Part shown: positions 35,516-48,224 of the stretch, piece after piece | Layout of the letters: the number at the start of each line of letters is the position of its first letter | How positions within the stretch are numbered: the first letter of the stretch is position 1 | DNA from: Cervus elaphus | Taxonomy: Eukaryota > Chordata > Mammalia > Artiodactyla > Cervidae | Reading direction: 5' to 3' | Length of the DNA: 64,000 bases | Assembly (NCBI RefSeq): GCF_910594005.1 | Contig: NC_057832.1 | Span: 97,785,152 to 97,849,151 of the forward strand | Notes under the pieces: model-generated | What the model saw: only the letters and a program-made list of their open reading frames with translations | Databases searched by the model: none | What the model was told of the DNA's origin: nothing | Translations under genes and position numbers: made by a program

Positions 35516-36381
35516 TTTACTTCCAGATGATCACATAGCACTCTAAAGGATTTCTCCTGCTGGTACCTGACAGCAGTCTGATTTTCCCCCTTTTTATCCT
35601 TCTCCTCTGTCCTTCTTCCATATTCAGATACTTAGTAGTGACTTTATTAGGAGGAAGAAAAGTGAAAAAGATGATCATTGTTTGGAAGCCCATTATCGCA
35701 CTTCTTAATTTTTTCCCCATTTCAATTTGAGGAAGGGAGAAAATGAAGCAGAAAAGGAACCAAAGAAGGAAGGAGAGGAGGGGAAATGAAGGCTCCAGGA
35801 AAGACTCTAGTCCTCTGGGGTCTTCAGTTCAGTTCAGAAATTAGAAGTCAGGGAGGAATTCCCAGCTCACTTTTCTGAGAAGCAGAATCCGAGAGGATGT
35901 CCAGGGGCAAGCTGTGGGGACAGTTTTCCGAGCAGGAAAGTAAGTGGTGGTGGGGGGAGGGGCGCAGGCCCCTGGGAACACTCAGGCGCCCGCACAGCTG
36001 TTGGGACTGGTAGGACCTCGTCAAGGAGGGAACCTGCCCAGAACAGTAGCTGGTGGGAGGGGCCCGGGCCAGATAAGACGATGTGAAAACTCAGAATTTA
36101 AACAAGAGGTGGAAGAGCAGCAATCTTTTTTCCCCAAGGACAAGTTAATGGTTGCTCAGAACTGGAAGGGTGTTTAAAAAGGCCCATGCAAAGTCCCCAT
36201 CGCCAACTCCTGGACCTGCCCGCTTCTCTCTCCTTTCCTCCTCTGCCTTCTCTATCTTTGACTCCTAAATCTACCCTCTCCCTGTCCACCTTCCTTCCTT
36301 CCCATCTTTCTTCCCCCTTTCTTTCAGTCCTTACTTCCTAAATGAACTTATTACGGAGCAGAAGGGTATTTATTATATGTT
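35516..36381. other. Unique intergenic sequence, moderately GC- and purine-rich
   Basis: No repeat recognised. Purine-rich at 35725-35800 and GC-rich at 35940-36070. No gene signature. Confidence 0.45.
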
Positions 36382-36393
36382 ATACTTTCAGAG

Positions 36394-36605
36394 GACTTCC
36401 CTGGTGGCTCAACAGTAAGGAATCTGCCTCCAGTGCAGAAGCCATGGGTTCGATCCCTGGGTCGGGAAGATCCCCTGGAGAAGGAAATGGCAACCCACTC
36501 CAGTATTCTTGCCTTGGAAGTTCCCTGGACAGAGGAGCCTGGAGTGTTGCAGTCCATGGGGTCGCAAAGAGTTGGACTCAACTTAGTGACTAAACAGCAA
36601 CAATA
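36394..36605 (+). mobile_element. Bov-tA SINE
   Basis: Forward full-length copy with probable target duplication (atactttcaga at 36382, atacttttaga at 36606). Confidence 0.93.
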
Positions 36606-36837
36606 ATACTTTTAGAATAGAATTTCCTGTTCTTTGTTCTCTGTTTAAAACACTGAGATGGTTGTTTGTTTAAAAATAAAATAAAACCTCCGTTTTAACT
36701 TCACTGTGTTTAACTTCCGTGACCTTCAATAGATTTTTCTTTCCCATTCTCTGACCCTTGATAAGAAGAAAGTTTTCATGTCCCTATTTTGAACGGTAGT
36801 GGTTGGATTTAGTCCTTGGCTACAAAAGAGCATGTGT

Positions 36838-37061
36838 GTGTGCATGCGAAGCTGCTTCACTTGTGTCCGACTCTTTGTGACCCTCTGGACTAAAGCCCAT
36901 CAGGCTCCTCTGTCCATGGGATTCTCCAGGCAAGAATACTGGAGCGGGTTGCCATGTCCTCCTCCAGGGGATCTTCCTGACCCAAGGATCAAACCTGCAT
37001 CTCTTGCATCTCCTGCATTGGCAGCTGGGTTCCTTACCATTAGCACCACCAGAGAAACCCT
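36838..37061 (-). mobile_element. Bov-tA SINE
   Basis: Reverse full-length copy. Flanks ctacaaaagag (about 36820) and ctataaaatag (about 37061) look like the target duplication. Confidence 0.92.
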
Positions 37062-38119
37062 ATAAAATAGTATACTTATCGGTAAATTCTCCCTTGATGA
37101 GAGGGCCATTTTTTTGTAAGTCCAAGGTTTCCAATTGAAAATAAGCATGACCTGTCCAATCTGAACTAAATTAAAAATTTCTGCATATGACCTGGGGATT
37201 AAGGATTCCTTCCAATATGAAGTCAGTACAAAGAGGACATGTTAAACTGGTTTTAGTAATCTATATTGCAAATATTATGCTACATCACGACAAAGGACAA
37301 TAAACGTTTTATTGGCAGCTGTTGGGGGGGCCGGCAGGTGGGTGAGGAAAGGATGATAAGCAACAACAGACTTTGCAAAAAAAAAAAAAAAAGGCCTAAC
37401 TCTCAAAGCCTAAAATTAAACCTTTCACCTAATTCTGATACAATTTTAGATGCCTGAGTAGGCCCTCCAGCTGCTGCCTGCTGAGGTGTGATCTTGTCAC
37501 TGCCATGCTCACGGAGGACTTGTCGCAGCTGCGCCTTGACGAAAAGAACTCTCAGAGGTACTTGACTGTCGCTGGATTGTGCTCCAACCGCCACAGCGAG
37601 GAGGCGTCTCACCCGTCCCCACACCAGGCAAGGCCAAAACATCCCCTCAAGTCAGCAGACATGCAGGCACACCCAGTGCCCCACCATGAAGACACTTAGA
37701 TAGTTCACCGTGCTCAAGTTCACATTAATCAGTGAGGGTTTTGTAAACTCCCCAGGAAACAGACAGACAATATAAACCTGTCTTCATGTCCAAACAGAAG
37801 CGTGTAGAGGCGGCCAGCCCACCATCTGACAAGACCAGCCATCTATCCAGGTGGCTCCTTCCAAGGAACTGTTTTCAGAAAAATGCATTCTCACACGTTC
37901 ATCTCAGAAGCTCAGAACAAGTGTGTAAGGCCTAAGGTTTTCTTTTGTAAATTCTCATAGCTGTAGGAAATTGAGTCTGTTCCCTATCAGCGAGGACCAC
38001 CACTCTTATCTGGGCTTGGAGAGGAGACAAAGGAATAAGAAAACAGAAAGCAAAGAGGAAAGAGAGGGGGGGGGAATAAAACAGGAAGGGAAGCCAGAAG
38101 TTTGCTTTAGAATTTTGTG
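37062..38119. other. Unique intergenic sequence with an A-run
   Basis: Contains an A-run near 37377-37392 and two overlapping frames (37403-37642 minus, 37505-37699 plus) that I could not assign to any protein. Confidence 0.45.
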
Positions 38120-38320
38120 TGTGCGTAGTCATGTCTGACTCTTTGCAACTGCATGGACTATAGCCCACCAGACTCCTCTGTTCATGGGATTGTCCAGGCA
38201 AGAATATGGAATGGGCTGCCATTTCCTTCTCCAGGGGATCTTCCCGACGCAGGGACAAACCCTTGTCTCTTGAGTCTCCTGCACTGGCAGACAGATTCTT
38301 CACCACTGCACCACCTGGAA
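38120..38320 (-). mobile_element. Bov-tA SINE
   Basis: Reverse copy from gtgcgtagtcatgtctgact to ccactgcaccacctgg. Confidence 0.9.
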
Positions 38321-39355
38321 CAGAATTAAAGTTACCCCAAACCCAGGAGCACTAGTTTCTAAGGAACTCAAATTTTGACCAAACCTAGAATAAATGCGCT
38401 GGAAAAAAATGTTGAGATGATCCTTCCAAACCCTTCAAATTCTAGTGAGGAAACTGATGGCTAGAGTCTCTGACAAGTTAGAGGAAGAGATGGGACTAGA
38501 AGCTGGCTTGCTGACCCCAGTCCAGACCTTGGCACACCACCCTGGCCTTGCATGAGGAGTGTTGTTTTACATTTTTAGTTATGTATATACGGTATATATG
38601 TTTGCAGCATTACAGGTTTGTTTTCTCTGTGTTTGATTATTCTATGCAATATATTTTCAAATTAAGTTAATATGTTTCCTACTAAATCACACTCTAACGT
38701 TGACTGGGTATTTAAATTTACATGACCAAATGGCTTAACCTCATTCAAAATGAAGTGTATTTAAATAAAGGAGACAAAGAAAGTGAATATTGCAATTTAT
38801 TTACATTTCCCAAAAGCATGATTTAAGGATTACCTACTCTTGAGCACAGCATTATCATGCTTACAAGCTTTCTATATTCAACCTCATGAGATTGAATATG
38901 GAAATGAGATTCAATCTCATTTTCAAGACATATGGATAAAAGGTGTGGCATCTATAACAGTTTAGACTCCTCCCTGAGACTAGGATGAATTCTGGGCAAT
39001 GGCAACACACTGGCAAAGATGACTGACACTCATCTCTCCAAGCAAACCTGACCTGAGTCCCCAGCCTTCCTCCCAGTCCACCAGCCCCTCTCCTTCAGGA
39101 GCAAAAGTATAAACATTTAAACAAAGGGACAATAGTAGAAACTTAATGTTTAGCACATGCAGGATGTTTCTTTATTAATGAGGACTATTCAGATCACTAA
39201 ACTGTGTCAAACCAAAAAAAACCAGTGCTGAAAACAACTGTATGTTAATCAAGTAGACAAGGAAATATGATTTCTTAGGTTTTGTCCTCAGCTAGGGTTA
39301 AGTTACCTGGTTTCTCAAGGATGGCTCCTACATGACTTATTTTGCAACCTCTGTG
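38321..39355. other. Unique intergenic sequence
   Basis: A weak MIR-like remnant at about 38440-38520; otherwise nothing recognised. Confidence 0.4.
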
Positions 39356-39366
39356 GCATGTTTAAA

Positions 39367-39573
39367 GTGAAAGTGTAAGTCTTTCAGTCATGTCCAACTC
39401 TTTGCGACCCCACGGACTGCAGCCTGCCAGGCTCCTCTGTCCATGGAATTCTCCAGGCAAGAATACTGGAGTGGGTTGCCATTTCCTTCTCCAGAGGATC
39501 TTCCTCACCCAGGGATTGAACCTGGGTCTCCTGCATTGCAGGCGGATTCTTTACCATCTGAGCCACCACAGAA
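39367..39573 (-). mobile_element. Bov-tA SINE with perfect target duplication
   Basis: Reverse full-length copy flanked by perfect 11-bp copies of gcatgtttaaa at 39356-39366 and 39574-39584, so probably one of the younger insertions here. Confidence 0.95.
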
Positions 39574-39829
39574 GCATGTTTAAACTAGTGTCTATTTATA
39601 TTAAGACAATAAGACCCTCTGCATTTCTAGAATAGGTTTTCTTTCCCCATTCATGGCCCACATAGCTATGGGAAAGTAATTGGGAATTTCTGTAATGTTC
39701 TTCCCTCACTTCTGTTTATTTCTCTTTCTTCTCAACCAAACAACTACCAACCAACCAATAAATAATTAAGCAATCCTTTTATCTCCACAAAACAACCATA
39801 GCTAACTAACTCCCTCAAAACCAGTCCCC

Positions 39830-40125
39830 GGGACTTCCCTGGTGGTCCAGTCGTTGAGAATCCCCTTGCCAGTGCAAGAGATACAGATTCAATCCCTGGT
39901 CCTGGAAGATCCCCGATCCTTGGGGCAAATGAGCCCCATGGACCACAACTACTGAGCCCCGCTCTGGGACCCAAGGGCTGCAGTAACTGAGTCTGCGTGC
40001 CCTATAGACTGTCCTCGCAACAAGAGAAGCCACCTCAATGAGTAGCCTGCACACCAGAACTAGAGAAAGCCCATGTGCAGCAATAAAGATTCAGTGCAGC
40101 CAAAATCAAGTAATAAATAATTTTT
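39830..40125 (+). mobile_element. CHR-2-type tRNA-Glu SINE
   Basis: Forward copy: gggacttccctggtggtcca at the head, gaccacaactactgagcccc in the body, agcaataaagattcagtgca and an A-rich end. Confidence 0.85.
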
Positions 40126-41740
40126 TTAAAACCCACCCACCCCCATTCTTAAGAAATGACTATAATTCCATCATCCATTTTCTTCACTCTATTTTTTCAG
40201 GGGAGGTCTCTTTTTATTTCTTGGTGACTCAAATACCCTCACATTCTCTCAATCAAAATCTACTCTCAAGAAAAAAGTACACTACAGTAAAATTGAAATG
40301 ACTACCAGCAGCTTCAAAAAGATACATCTCCCTGGAAAGGATTTGCCTTTTAGCAAAGTTCTGTGGAGATGTATGCCCGGTGCCTATTCAGTTCCCAGGA
40401 CCTAACAGACTCTCTAACTTTGTATTTAACTGAATTGACAGTTCAGTGGGCAAAATTAAAGACTGCAAAATCAAACTGTTTTCACTCTTTGCAGAGTGAC
40501 AACTGTTTCTACTGGTAAGTTATGGTTATCAGTATAACAATATATTGGTTCATATAGAAGAGTGCTAGCATTCAGGTACCATTTGGAAAAATCTTTGACT
40601 GATATATTGTTATTTTAGTCCAGGCAAACCAAATAACTCTTGTAACATAGTTTTCATGGATAGCTTGTCTCACCAACTAGTTAATAAACTTGAATTCAAA
40701 GAAGACATAGATATGGTATCTTATTTTACACGGCTCTTAACATATGCCTCACCTGTAATCAGAGCTCAGCAGTGTTGGCTGAATAAATGTGAGGACAAAT
40801 GAATAAAAATGGGATAGAAAAATGGAAGCATGGAAGGGTGGATGATTGGATGGATAAAAGAAAAGAGAGTATCAGTGCGCTAAAAGGGAAGTCACGGGTT
40901 AAATGCCACAATTCACTTTCACTCAAGACAAAATTTTGAGTTTCAATTAGAAGGGAATCTATATACATTAGAGACAGTAAAAGGGAAGAAAAGGAAGAAC
41001 AAAGGATCAGTGTAAGAAACAGCCTGGGCAGTAAGAAAGTGGTGATGATAAGAAAACCTTAACATACCAGAGTGTCAGAAAATTATCTAAAACTTGGAAA
41101 GAGGCAAAATAAGATAACTGGGAACGCTTTCACTGCAGTGCTGGGCTTGGCTTTTTATTGTCTGGGCCAGTTTACAACTCTACAGAACAGAGGTTAACTT
41201 AGAGATGTTTGTTTGGTGGAAGAGATAACCAGAGAGGTTACGGTTTATGACTCAGTTGGAATATTAACCAGTTTTTTATCTATCCCCTCACTCTTTTCTT
41301 AGTATTGCCTGTAAAGGCATAGGGGTGCCTCAAATGTTCTTTAAACCAGTTTTTTAACATCTTAGTGGTTTCCTCATTAAATTAATGATTTAAATAAAAT
41401 ATTTGATAAATGTTCATTTCACATTTGTGTGAAGGTCATGATTTTCCTTTTATAAAAATTATCAAAGATCTTCATGACACATCATTAGGGAAAGATTGGG
41501 TGATTTAGGAGCTAGAACATCTAGCCTGGTTCTCAGGCTCCACCACACAACCAGCCACTTGGCTGGTCCTTTGATGTCTGGTTTCGCATCTGTGAGAGTC
41601 TTATTTTCATCCAGTGATACCAAAGGAATGATAGTATAAATATAACTTCATAAACTTGGATGACAAAAGTAAATATTCATAAATTCATTCCACAATAATG
41701 TTCCTATATTACAGAGTCTCTGTACTAGGAAATATGGAGG
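40126..41740. other. Unique intergenic sequence
   Basis: AT-rich. A possible MIR remnant at about 41530-41640; no gene. Confidence 0.45.
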
Positions 41741-42008
41741 AATGTCCTGGACTGATGCTGAAGCTGAAGCTCTAATACTTTGGCCACCTGATGTGAAGAA
41801 CTAACTCATTAGAAAAGACCCTGATGCTGGGAAAGATTGAAGGCAGGAGAAGAAGGGGACAACAGAGGATGAGATGGCTGGATGGCATCACCAACTGATG
41901 GACATGAGTTTGAGCAAGCTCTAGGAGTTGGTGACAGGGAGAGGAGCCTGGCGTGCTGCAGTCCATGGGGTCACAAAGAGTCAGACACAACTGAGCAGGT
42001 GAACTGAT
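41741..42008 (+). mobile_element. BovB 3' fragment
   Basis: Last ~270 bases of BovB, from tggactgatgctgaagctga to cagacacaactgagcaggtg. Confidence 0.92.
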
Positions 42009-42479
42009 TATTTTGAAATTATAGGGCCATGGAAAACCATTTTACAGTTTTTTACCAATTTTGAAAAAAGAAATTTAATGGTTCTCTTTCTGTTTGAAGG
42101 GAATTCTATACCCACACTAGAAATACAGATTCAAAGGCCAAATGCTTTACTTAGATAAAAGAGGTAAATAATTTCAATATCAAAGCTAATTACTAGTATT
42201 TGAAATTGTCAAGAAAACAGGGCAATGAAAATTTTGACAAATCTTAGACAAACTTATCTAGCTGTAGTAATTAGATTGAAGTCTACACAAAGCATGTATT
42301 CTCCCTCATCCATTTCATAGTGACAGTGAGCTGGGATAACCACTCTAGATGGTTGGTTTGGTTAGAATGCTGTGTTAAAGAGATCATGGTGGTAGGTCCA
42401 CTTCCTAGGTGAGCTAGTTAGGTCCATTCAATTCTACAGCTGAAAACTGTCCCATATCTCCAGTTAGCCATAGGAACAT

Positions 42480-42700
42480 GAAAGTGAGAGAAAGTATTAG
42501 TTGCTTGGTTGTGTCCAACACATTGCAACCCCATGGACTTGTAGCCCACCAGGCTCCTCTGTCGATGGAATTCTCTAGGCAAGAATACTGGAGTGGATAG
42601 CCATTCCCTCCTCCAGGGGATCTTCCCAACCTAGAGATCAAGCCCAGGTCTCCTGCATTGCAGACAGATTTTTTACCATCTGACCCACAACAGAAGCCCA
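42480..42700 (-). mobile_element. Bov-tA SINE
   Basis: Reverse copy from gaaagtattagttgcttggt to acccacaacagaagccc. Confidence 0.9.
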
Positions 42701-42841
42701 TGAGGTTGTGTGAATTAAAGAGGCTACTAGAAGTCAGAGGACTGAGTTTTAATCTAGATTCTACCACTAAAGGGCAAGATGACCTTAGGTGAGTCACAGT
42801 CCACCCTGATCCTCAGGATCATCCTCAAGATGAGGTCTCTT

Positions 42842-43131
42842 GGACTTCCCTGGTGTTCCAGTAGATGAATCCTCCCACCAATGCAGGGGACACAGGTTCA
42901 ATCTCTGGTCCAGGAAGATTCTACATGCCATGGAGCCACCAAACCCATGAGCCACAAATCCTGATGCCCATGTGACTAGAACCTATGCTTTGCCACAAGA
43001 GAAGTCACCGTGATGAGAAGCCTGTGCACCGCAACTAGAGAGGAATCCCCACTGTCCGCAACTAGAGAAAGCGTGCACACAGCAACAAAGACCCAGTATA
43101 GCCAAAAAATAAATAAATAAAAACAAAAAAT
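42842..43131 (+). mobile_element. CHR-2-type tRNA-Glu SINE
   Basis: Forward copy flanked by a 15-bp target duplication (aagatgaggtctctt at 42827-42841, aagatgagatctctt at 43132-43146). It landed at the end of an MIR-like stretch (42720-42826). Confidence 0.9.
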
Positions 43132-43604
43132 AAGATGAGATCTCTTATAAAGTCATATGCTGTCATTATGATTTACTTAAAGTTTGCTGATAAAATGAGA
43201 GATCAGAAAGTAACTGGCTAAAAAGTAGCAATAAGATAAATTGTTAAATGTTTTTAGAAGTGATGGCATAATACAATTTTGGGGTGACTGGTGGAGATGT
43301 CAAAAGCAACAGGGTCATCAAAATGAATGTATGTAACTTCAGCTCAGAAGAGTGAAAAGTGTGCCCTAAATAAAGATAACCAGGACTTATTTAAACAAAA
43401 ATATTCTTAAGCTGGAAAAAACTCACACAGCAATTAACGTTAACCTAAATCAAATATCATTTTAGCAACACTCTATTTCCTGCTCTAATTCTGTGCTCAC
43501 CAACACACTCTCAGCAAGAGCTGTCATACCATCCAAGAACATACTCATCCAACTGTCCTGGGCACGTGGGTGAACTGGGATTCCTATTTGTTAATAAAGC
43601 ACCC

Positions 43605-43912
43605 CGTGGGACTTCCCTGGTGGTCCAGTGGTTAAGAATCTGCTTGCCAGTACAGGGGACAGGAGTTCGATCCCTAGTCAGAGAAAATTCTACCTGCCAT
43701 GGGGCAGCTTAGCCTGTTGCCACAACTACTGAGCCCCCGTACCCTAGGGCCTGTTCTCCTCAACAAGAGAAGGACCACAGTGAGAGGCCCACTCACAAAT
43801 AGAGAGTAGCCCCCACCGGCCAAAACTAGAGAAAAGCCCATGCAGCAATGAAGATACAACACAGCCAAAAATAAATAAATAGATGGTGGATAGATAAATA
43901 GACATTTTTTTA
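43605..43912 (+). mobile_element. CHR-2-type tRNA-Glu SINE
   Basis: Forward copy from gggacttccctggtggtcca to an aaataaataaat tail. Flanking aataaagcacc (about 43593) and aataaagcatc (43913) are the probable target duplication. Confidence 0.88.
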
Positions 43913-43923
43913 AATAAAGCATC

Positions 43924-44719
43924 TTATGAATTCAGCTTGATTTCATCAACCACAAGACACATTAAATAGCTTCCTGAAGTGACAGATTCAATGTCGTAAC
44001 TTTTTAAAAATGAGGATCTCACCCTGAACTCAAGTAATATAACTCTAAAACTGCAACCCATGAGGTCCTACCTGAAAAGATCAGTAGCCATATTTTCATC
44101 TGCAAAAAGAGTGCATGAGTGGGACTTGAAGCAGCATTTAGCTATAAACAGGGAAACATTATTAGCAAACTCATTAATGAGGCTTCATTTTAATCATAAC
44201 TTCATTGTGGCACAGCTCCCAACAACAGATAGATTTCAAGAAAAGGGAGGATTTTTCTACACAGCAAAAGGCATTGAACCAATGCCCCAGCCTTCATAAG
44301 TCACAGGACTTTGGGAGAGCAGCCTAGGGGTATAGATGTTTAAGACATTAGCAAGGGAACTTCACTACAGGAGTGAAAATAACTGTTACATTTCATTATA
44401 GAGAGCTGTTCAAGAGAGGCTGTAGAGCACTTGCATTTCACGTCAGTGAGTATTTTCAGAAGGCATATTGTACCCAAGATCTGTGCATTTCAGTCGCCAC
44501 CCCTGTCAGTAGGTTCCAATCACTAACCAGCCAAATGGCAAAGGCTCCTTAAGGGAGTAACTGTTAAGCCCACTTGAATGTCTTAATATGACATACTCCT
44601 CCGTGTTTTAGATGAAAGAGACTTAAACTGAGACAGTGGATATTTTAGGGACTTGACAAGTCTCTGTGAAGTCACTTTTTTTCCCTTATACGCCTTCAGG
44701 ACAGATTCTGGCTGTGATC
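43924..44719. other. Unique intergenic sequence
   Basis: Nothing recognised. Confidence 0.5.
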
Positions 44720-44828
44720 TCTAGGTCATCTGCTTTGAAACCATAGAAGAGCTTATTAAGAATGCAGATTTGGGTCCACAGATTTACAAAACCACTGCTT
44801 CTGGAATGTAGCCTAGGACTATGCATTC
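44720..44828 (+). mobile_element. MER5A-like hAT fragment
   Basis: Diverged match (agcttattaagaatgcagat, then actgcttctggaatgtagcc). Low-confidence family call. Confidence 0.45.
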
Positions 44829-44832
44829 TTAC

Positions 44833-45078
44833 ATTTGTTGTTGCTATTGTTCAGTTGCTAAGTCATATCTGACTCTGTGACCCCATGGACTATAGCCCAA
44901 CAGGCTCCTCTGTCTTCCACAGTCTTCCCAGAGTCTGCTAAAATTCATGTCCATTGAGTTGGTGATCTATCTAACCATCTCATCCTCTGCCACTCCCTTG
45001 TTCTTTTGCCTTCAATCTTTCCTATCATCAGGGTCTTTTCCAGTGAGTCAGCTCTTTGTATCAGGTGGCCAAAGTATT
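44833..45078 (-). mobile_element. BovB 3' fragment
   Basis: Reverse BovB 3' end from tgttgttgctattgttcagt through aattcatgtccattgagttg to ggtggccaaagtattgga. Confidence 0.92.
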
Positions 45079-45399
45079 GGAGAAATGGTATTTTTATATA
45101 ATCCCCAGGAGATTTCCCATCATACTCAAGTTTGAAAGACAGTATCTTAAGAGATGTTGGATTAACAGGAATATAACGATCAAACCCAAATGGAAAACAT
45201 ATGGCTCACTACAGAGCCTTTCTGACCCAAATCTACTTAGCCTCTCTCCCTTTCTCTCTAGGTTAGTTTATATCACATGTAAATTCAAGGATGTTGTCAT
45301 TCAGCTTTCTGTGATCATCTCCTCTCTCTATCCTCAACTTCACCCCACCCCCACAAGACCTTAAAACTACATAAAATGTTAGGTCCTAGCCTAGAATCA

Positions 45400-45439
<40 letters not shown>

Positions 45440-45441
45440 CA
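45400..45441 (+). repeat. (AC)n microsatellite, one interruption
   Basis: About 20 AC units with a single cg change. Confidence 0.93.
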
Positions 45442-45471
45442 AGCTTCCCTTGGTTTTTGTAGGGTTGCCTC

Positions 45472-45958
45472 CATTGTTGTTCAGTCACTCACTTGTGTCT
45501 GACTCTTTGTAACCCCATGGACTGCAGCATGCCAGGCTTTCCTGTCCTTCACTATCTCCCGGAGTTTGCTCAAACTCACGTGCACTGAATCAGTGATGGC
45601 ATCCAACCATCTCATCCTGTTTCATCCCCTTCTCCTCCTGCCTTCAATCTTTCCCAGCATGAGGGTCCTTTCTAATGAGTCAGTTCTTCACAGCAGGTGG
45701 CCAAAGTGTTGGCGCTTCACCTTCGGCATCAGTCCTTCCAATGAATATCCAGGGTTGATTTCCTTTAGAATTGACTGATTTGATCGCCTTGCAGTCCAAG
45801 GGACTCTCAAGAGTCTTCTCCAACACCACAGTTCAAAAGCATCAATTCTTCAGCACTCAGCCTTCTTTTTGATTCTACCTTCACATCCATACATGAATAC
45901 AGGAAAAAACATAGCTTTGACTAGACGGAACTTAGTCTCAAAGTAATGTCTCTGCTTT
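45472..45958 (-). mobile_element. BovB 3' fragment, 0.49 kb
   Basis: Reverse BovB 3' end. The complementary strand encodes the C-terminal motif MYGCEG, degraded from MYGCESW. Confidence 0.92.
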
Positions 45959-45964
45959 TTAATA

Positions 45965-46330
45965 CACAGAGATATCACTTTTCCTTTAGAAAGAGGAGCT
46001 AAATGGTAAACAATAAATAAAATAAACAGGGTAGAAGTGCTAAATATAACAGAAAAAAACGGAAAAGTAAAGGCAGTGTAAGTGGGATCAGGATAGGATA
46101 GGTGGGCCCACAGGTCATGGCAGGCTTCTTTGACAAAGTGAGATTTGAGCTGATTTGATGGTAGGGGAGAAAGGAAGGGAGCTGGGGGAAGAATGTTCCA
46201 GGCAGGGAACAGCTGGTGCAAAGGCCCTAAGACGTTAACTTGTGAGCCTCTGTGAGGACTTCAGCTTCTCCTCTGGGTGAAATGGAGAGTGGCCACAGGG
46301 TTTTGGACAGAGGGTAACACAAGCATCATG
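45965..46330 (-). repeat. L2-like LINE fragment
   Basis: Carries aggcttctttgacaaagtga, aatgttccaggcagggaaca and tggtgcaaaggccctaag, a typical ancient L2-related 3' region. Orientation uncertain. Confidence 0.6.
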
Positions 46331-46429
46331 ACTCCTTACTTATCCTGAGTGATGATGCGCTTCAGTCATACATCCTAAGATATAAATCCAAAACATATTA
46401 ACATATGAGTCCCTTTAGAAGAATAGATT

Positions 46430-46741
46430 GTGGGGATTTCCCTGGTGGTCCAATGGTTAAGAATCTGCCTTGCAATGCAGGTGACATGGGTTGAATCCCT
46501 GGTCAGGGAACGAAGATCCCACACACAGTGGAGCAACTAAGCCTGAGCGTCACAACTACTGGGCCTGAGTGCCGCAACTACTGACGTCCATGTGCTCTGG
46601 AGCCCATGCAACAACTACTGACCCTGCATGTCACAACTGGAGTCTGTGCGCCCCAGTGAAAGACCCCAAATGAAGCAACGAGGATCCTACGTGCGGCAGC
46701 TAAGACCCAACACAACCAAGTAAATAAATAAACAAACAAAA
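46430..46741 (+). mobile_element. CHR-2-type tRNA-Glu SINE
   Basis: Forward full-length copy flanked by a 13-bp target duplication (agaagaatagatt at 46417-46429, agaggaatagatt at 46742-46754). Confidence 0.92.
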
Positions 46742-46754
46742 AGAGGAATAGATT

Positions 46755-47994
46755 CTACTTGGGCTTACAGTGACTCTTCTTTGCAACAGAGCTATAAAAT
46801 AGAACTAAATTTACCAAACTTCTCTCCTGCATTTGCTTGATCAATTGTAGACATGATGTCTCTGGAGAGTAATGTGTGTGTGAGAGAGAGAGAGTTGTGT
46901 ATGTATACAAGTGTGTGAATGGGTGCATATGCATTCCCTAAATGTCTCTGCCAAGTCTACCTGGATCTCAGGCCAAATCCTATCCTACTCTGGTATTGAG
47001 GTGCAAGCCTGCGTTCCTGGATATGGAGCAAGGTCTGGGGAGGAAGTGCTAGCTAGTCGTGGGCCATTACACTGGTGCAAGAGACCAAAGTTAAACCCTA
47101 AATACACACAGCTCAGGCCCCTTGACACCTAGTGAAAGGTTTTATGAATAATGCACTTGCTCAACTCTGCATAGTTAAATGAGAGATGGTGCAGTGTTAC
47201 ATCTGTGCTAGAAGGAAGTGGACAAGCATTTAGGAGGTACCACACCGCCTTCATAGGTGTGGAAACAGCTGGCAAGGACAAAAGGGTACACTTCCCCATT
47301 TTATTTTTCCCCAAAAGTGCTCTCATGGAGCGTCATGTAGTTCAAAGAAATTCTACTGCAAGAACTTTGGGGTACATTTTAGGGATCTCAGCAGCAGCAG
47401 TATGAACTTTATGTTTTACTTCACTCCTGATATCTTTATTGAAAGTTAATTTTTCTTTACAGGCCATTATACTTGTTAATAGCACCCGAATAAAGTGTAA
47501 CGGCGCCATAAGGTAAAATGTGTCCCATGGAATGAATAAGCGCCAGACAGTTGAATGGGAACTTTGAGCTCTTCACTTTTTGCTTGCTATTCCATGACAA
47601 CTGTATGATGAATTTCCTGGATGTTTTTCCTATTAAAACTTCATATCCAAGAGGGACAACACTGCACTGCATTAACATGTTTATCTAATAAGAGATGAGT
47701 TCAACCAATTATTACCCTGTGTTAATTTCCTTTCTTTGAGTCATCTGGAAAATCGAATTAAGCCAGGTCAAATCTTCTGACTGAACATACAAGCTAATAA
47801 ACTTCCTTCTCAGTCTCCCTTCTAATCGTAATGTAATCTAAACCCTGTCACTCGCTATTGTCAAATTATTTTCTAAGGGTGTTTGCATCCATATTCAAAT
47901 TGAATGGAAATCCTTTGAGATGGAAAACAAGGAAGTTTAAATGTATTCTTTTGCCAATACACTCATTAAGGGCAAGACTCTGGAGTCAACGTGC
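46755..47994. other. Unique intergenic sequence, possible conserved non-coding element
   Basis: No transposon. 47460-47790 is AT-rich with a retained CpG cluster (gtaacggcgccataagg) and could be a conserved element, judged by composition only. Confidence 0.35.
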
Positions 47995-48170
47995 CTGGAT
48001 CTGAAAACCAGCTCTGTACCCACTAGCTATATGATGAAGGGCAAATTATCTAACTTCTATGACTCAGTTTCATTGTCAGTTAAGTGGGACTAGCAACAAG
48101 GCTGTTAAGAGGATGAAATGAATTAATAAATGAAAGCATTTAGAGCAGTTCCTGACATATTATGATATGC
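47995..48170 (+). repeat. MIR SINE
   Basis: aaaccagctctgtacccact, actatatgatg-type core, gactcagtttcattgtcagt and gcagttcctgacatatta follow the MIR order. Confidence 0.8.
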
Positions 48171-48224
48171 TAAAAAAAAAAACAGAAAAATATTAAAAAT
48201 CAAATTACTCTTTATGACCTACTC

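Noticed and set aside
36394..36470. tRNA genes at SINE heads
   Set aside because: The tRNA-Glu-like A and B boxes belong to Bov-tA and CHR SINE promoters. The sequences do not fold into complete tRNAs and continue into SINE bodies.
37403..37642. 79-codon minus frame as a processed pseudogene
   Set aside because: A faint resemblance to a mitochondrial enzyme N-terminal region (REHG...KIT) was not sustained along the frame. The nearby A-run is on the wrong strand for its poly(A) tail.
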